Assembly: GCA_017303895.1 (NCBI GenBank)
Contig: JAFLBF010000009.1
Location: 1 to 64,000 of the forward strand
Reading direction: 5' to 3'
Origin: Bacteroidota bacterium
GTDB taxonomy: Bacteria > Bacteroidota > Bacteroidia > 2-12-FULL-35-15
Length of the DNA stretch: 64,000 nucleotides
Both the position numbers and the translations under genes were made by a program. Under the pieces are notes generated by a model, which was not told the origin of the DNA, did no database searches, and saw only the letters and a list, made by a program, of their open reading frames with translations. Each line of letters starts with the position of its first letter. Position 1 is the stretch's first letter. Of the stretch, positions 61,507 through 64,000 are shown piece by piece.

Positions 61507-64000
61507 CTAACCTCCAATAGTTATTGTTACATTTTCACTATTTCCGGAACCGGAACTTTCTTTCCCTCCACCTTTAAATGACTTGGTATTGTTATCCGGT
61601 GTACGATCGATCAATTTATTATATGGATCTATACCACATTTTACTGGTTCTTCATCCACGATCAACTCTATATCCATTTTGTTCTTATCGACCTTACGTT
61701 TTGCTAGGTACAATTCTGTCTCCGTCTTTTTACCTTTAATTTCTTTTGTTCCAAAAACACCAATATCTATCCAATCATTCGGCATCACATCTTTTAATTT
61801 TCCGATACTATCTGCTTTCATTTTCTTCGTGTCTATCGAAATTTTAACAAGATATTTTCCATCTTTTGTTTTTGAATAAGAACATTTTGAGACTTTGTTT
61901 TCATACAATGTAATTGTTTCAAACATGTCAGTAATAATATATTTCAGACTATCAGGGGTAGCTGCTTTTAAATAATTAATAAACTCAATAGAGTTAGTGT
62001 AAGGAGGTTCCTGGTATGCTACAGCTTTCACATACTTAGCAAGAGCAGCATTTAAAGAATCTTCACCTATATAATCTTTTAAAGCATACATCACTATACT
62101 TCCTTTATTGTAATGAATGTACTGCTGATTCTCTACCAACATCAACGGTCGCTCTTTTTTCCCTTCTCTAGCTCTTCCCTGTAAATATTGATTCATTTCG
62201 TACTTCAAAAACTTCTTCATGGCCTGCTTACCGAATTCCTTTTCCATCACCATCAAAGCAGAATATTGACTCATCGTCTCAGCCATCAATGTAGAACCCT
62301 GAACATTTCCACCGATCACCTGATGCGCCCACCATTGATGCGCCACCTCGTGTGCCGTTACATAAAACGGATAATCGATCGATTCAGGATCTGTATCATC
62401 TACTTTAGCAATAAAACCAATTCCTTCAGAAAATGGGATCGTATTCGGGAATGATTGTGCAAATGTTGCATAACGAGGAAACTCCAATATTCTTACCTGA
62501 CGATGTTGGTAAGGACTAAAGTTCTTGGTATAATAATCTAACGAACGTTTAATTCCTTTTATCATCCGATCGATATTGTATTCATGTCCTTTTTGATAAT
62601 AGATCTCTATAGCTACCTCTTTTCCATCCGGCAAAGAAGATCGCCATTTATCCTTTTTTACCTGATAATCGGCTGACAGGAATGAGTAAAAATTAAGGAT
62701 CTTACAATCCATTTTATAATGAAAATATTTACGTCCATCCTGCTCCCACTCTTTTTGAAGATATCCGGGTGCTATTGCTATTTGGTCCGCTGATGTACTT
62801 ACAATACATTCAAAATCGATCCAATCAGCATCAGAACTAATATAATTATTCATCCGGGCAATACTGTCTTTCACATTAGCCATTCGCTCTTTCTTACCTA
62901 AACCATATTTTTTACGCGCTGCTTCTTCACTTAACTCCACTTGGTCATTATAGCCTATACTCGGTAGGATCATGCTATTAAAGAACGTTCCATTATATAC
63001 AATGGCAGTTCCCGGATCAGAATTCTTAAAGCCTATTGGAAAATACTCCAAGCCTATATCAAGCTTAATGGAATCACCCGATTTTAGAGGGCTGGAAAGT
63101 TTGTAAACATAAAAACCATTTTCCTTGTCATCAACAACTCGCATAGCCCCACGTTCAAATTTAAATTCCTTAATATCTACATCCTGCAACATATTTAAAA
63201 TCACAGAATCTACATTACGACTCGATTTGTTCTTTAAAATATAATAACCTTTTACTTTAGCACCCCGTTCGTAAGGGAATATATCCACATTCCAATTCGC
63301 TGCAACGATCCTTGGTTGTTGTGTCTTTGAAAGATGCTTATACTTTTTCTCAAATTCAGCCTGAGCTTCTTCCTGCTTTTTGGATGATACATTTTTATTT
63401 AAAACGTTTGTATTGTAATAGATAAAAGCACCGGCAGACAAAAAGGTCAACACAAAAGCTATTAATCCCAATTTAGCTTTTGCGTTAAATAAGGTCTTCG
63501 CAATTTTCAATCTTGCTTTAAATCCTTTTTCTTTTCCTCTTACCCATAACAAATTGGAGATGACAAGTAAAATTCCACAGAAACCAACCCAATAGGTTTT
63601 AAAGATCATGAATGAAAGAATCGTATGTCCATAACCATTCATGTCGCTATAAGGCAAACGAGGACCGCTGCTGTTAAACTGAGTTAATTGATTATTCCAT
63701 TCCAATAAATTGAACGCAACAGGCAATAAAATCAGAATAAGTACGGCTACAAAATATCCAACATACTTATTATTAATGATCACCTGAATAGCCATAGAAA
63801 GTGAACAGATCAACATTAATCCGATCAGTTTGAATCCAAATAACTCTTTTAAATATTGCATCAATTCAACATTGTAATAGTCGTTATACATCTGTATAAC
63901 CATACCAGTTATCATGATCACAAACAATAGAACAACCTGAATTAAAACAAGTGCAACAAACTTTGAAAGGAATAATACCCAAGGAGCCAAAGGAGCTGTC
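61507..64000 (-). CDS. ABC-2 permease/M1 aminopeptidase fusion, 5' part cut by the window edge
   Basis: At least 830 codons are visible; the frame stays open to base 64000 and reads TAPLAPWVLFLSKFVAL there, so the real start is outside. The first part has several membrane helices of the ABC-2 permease type; a further helix lies at about residue 170. The second half is an M1-family peptidase with VTAHEVAHQWWAHQ (HExxH) and a downstream Glu in LMAETMSQYSALMVMEKE, 19 residues past the second His against the usual 18. The C-terminal 30 residues are Gly/Ser-rich. Such fusions are common in Bacteroidota; substrate unknown. The family is clear, the activity inferred. Confidence 0.9.
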   Translation of the reverse strand, partial: TAPLAPWVLFLSKFVALVLIQVVLLFVIMITGMVIQMYNDYYNVELMQYLKELFGFKLIGLMLICSLSMAIQVIINNKYVGYFVAVLILILLPVAFNLLEWNNQLTQFNSSGPRLPYSDMNGYGHTILSFMIFKTYWVGFCGILLVISNLLWVRGKEKGFKARLKIAKTLFNAKAKLGLIAFVLTFLSAGAFIYYNTNVLNKNVSSKKQEEAQAEFEKKYKHLSKTQQPRIVAANWNVDIFPYERGAKVKGYYILKNKSSRNVDSVILNMLQDVDIKEFKFERGAMRVVDDKENGFYVYKLSSPLKSGDSIKLDIGLEYFPIGFKNSDPGTAIVYNGTFFNSMILPSIGYNDQVELSEEAARKKYGLGKKERMANVKDSIARMNNYISSDADWIDFECIVSTSADQIAIAPGYLQKEWEQDGRKYFHYKMDCKILNFYSFLSADYQVKKDKWRSSLPDGKEVAIEIYYQKGHEYNIDRMIKGIKRSLDYYTKNFSPYQHRQVRILEFPRYATFAQSFPNTIPFSEGIGFIAKVDDTDPESIDYPFYVTAHEVAHQWWAHQVIGGNVQGSTLMAETMSQYSALMVMEKEFGKQAMKKFLKYEMNQYLQGRAREGKKERPLMLVENQQYIHYNKGSIVMYALKDYIGEDSLNAALAKYVKAVAYQEPPYTNSIEFINYLKAATPDSLKYIITDMFETITLYENKVSKCSYSKTKDGKYLVKISIDTKKMKADSIGKLKDVMPNDWIDIGVFGTKEIKGKKTETELYLAKRKVDKNKMDIELIVDEEPVKCGIDPYNKLIDRTPDNNTKSFKGGGKESSGSGNSENVTITIGG

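Overview
The window is chromosomal DNA from a member of the Bacteroidota. It is AT-rich and densely coded. Evidence for the phylum: many secreted proteins end in type IX secretion (T9SS) sorting domains, both the CHU_C/gliding type B tail and the Por_Secre type A tail. There are two PorP/SprF-family outer-membrane proteins. Several genes carry the Bacteroidota -7 promoter motif TAnnTTTG, with TTG about 18-21 bases upstream. IspH has the long form, and acyl-CoA reductase, a dicluster ferredoxin and serC lie together. I cannot place it to genus. I saw no tRNA, rRNA, CRISPR array, insertion sequence or prophage.

Layout. (1) 1-7265: three parvulin/SurA-type periplasmic chaperone genes in tandem, then guaB, sucC and rpmE2 on the minus strand, most with a clear promoter and hairpin terminator, and a 48-codon plus-strand gene. 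(2) 7262-23381: a 16 kb minus-strand block of cell-surface and secreted proteins. It holds a PorP/SprF protein with a SPOR-like tail, its type B partner with five Ig-like repeats, a 1.96-kDa-scale (about 1,960 residue) SprB-like adhesin with 15 SprB repeats, and a 2,168-residue protein with 14 propeller units and 13 Ig-like repeats. (3) 23688-29622: a lipoprotein joining a c-type haem motif to a copper-monooxygenase-like region, a LuxC-type acyl-CoA reductase, a ferredoxin, serC and hypotheticals. (4) 29681-33232: a second type B/PorP pair, whose secreted member carries lamin-tail, chitobiase-like and CotH-kinase-like domains. (5) 33327-37729: a tight operon of surE, a small membrane protein, lpxB, a SpoIID-like gene and a DUF2279-like gene. 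(6) 37914-45332: ispH, ribH, a TPR membrane protein, recF, a DUF721 gene, an M28 peptidase and uvrB. (7) 45457-56916: an accessory export/uptake region. It has a T9SS protein, two copies of a small lipoprotein plus a membrane-anchored protein with a PPP tail, a TonB-dependent receptor followed closely by two T9SS-exported seven-bladed RCC1 propellers, and a lysyl-endopeptidase-like serine protease with a structured leader. (8) 57028-64000: a STAS-like protein, recQ, a V4R-domain hybrid histidine kinase, and the 3' part of an ABC-permease/M1-aminopeptidase fusion.

How the genes fit together. Much of the window serves the outer surface: folding factors for outer-membrane proteins, T9SS cargo, PorP-type partners for type B cargo, a TonB receptor, and lipid A synthesis (lpxB). 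The best candidate for an undescribed system is 47394-55047. There, a TonB receptor is genetically tied to two secreted RCC1 propellers and flanked by two copies of an uncharacterised lipoprotein/PPP-protein module; the first copy sits behind a promoter overlapped by a perfect 16-bp palindrome.
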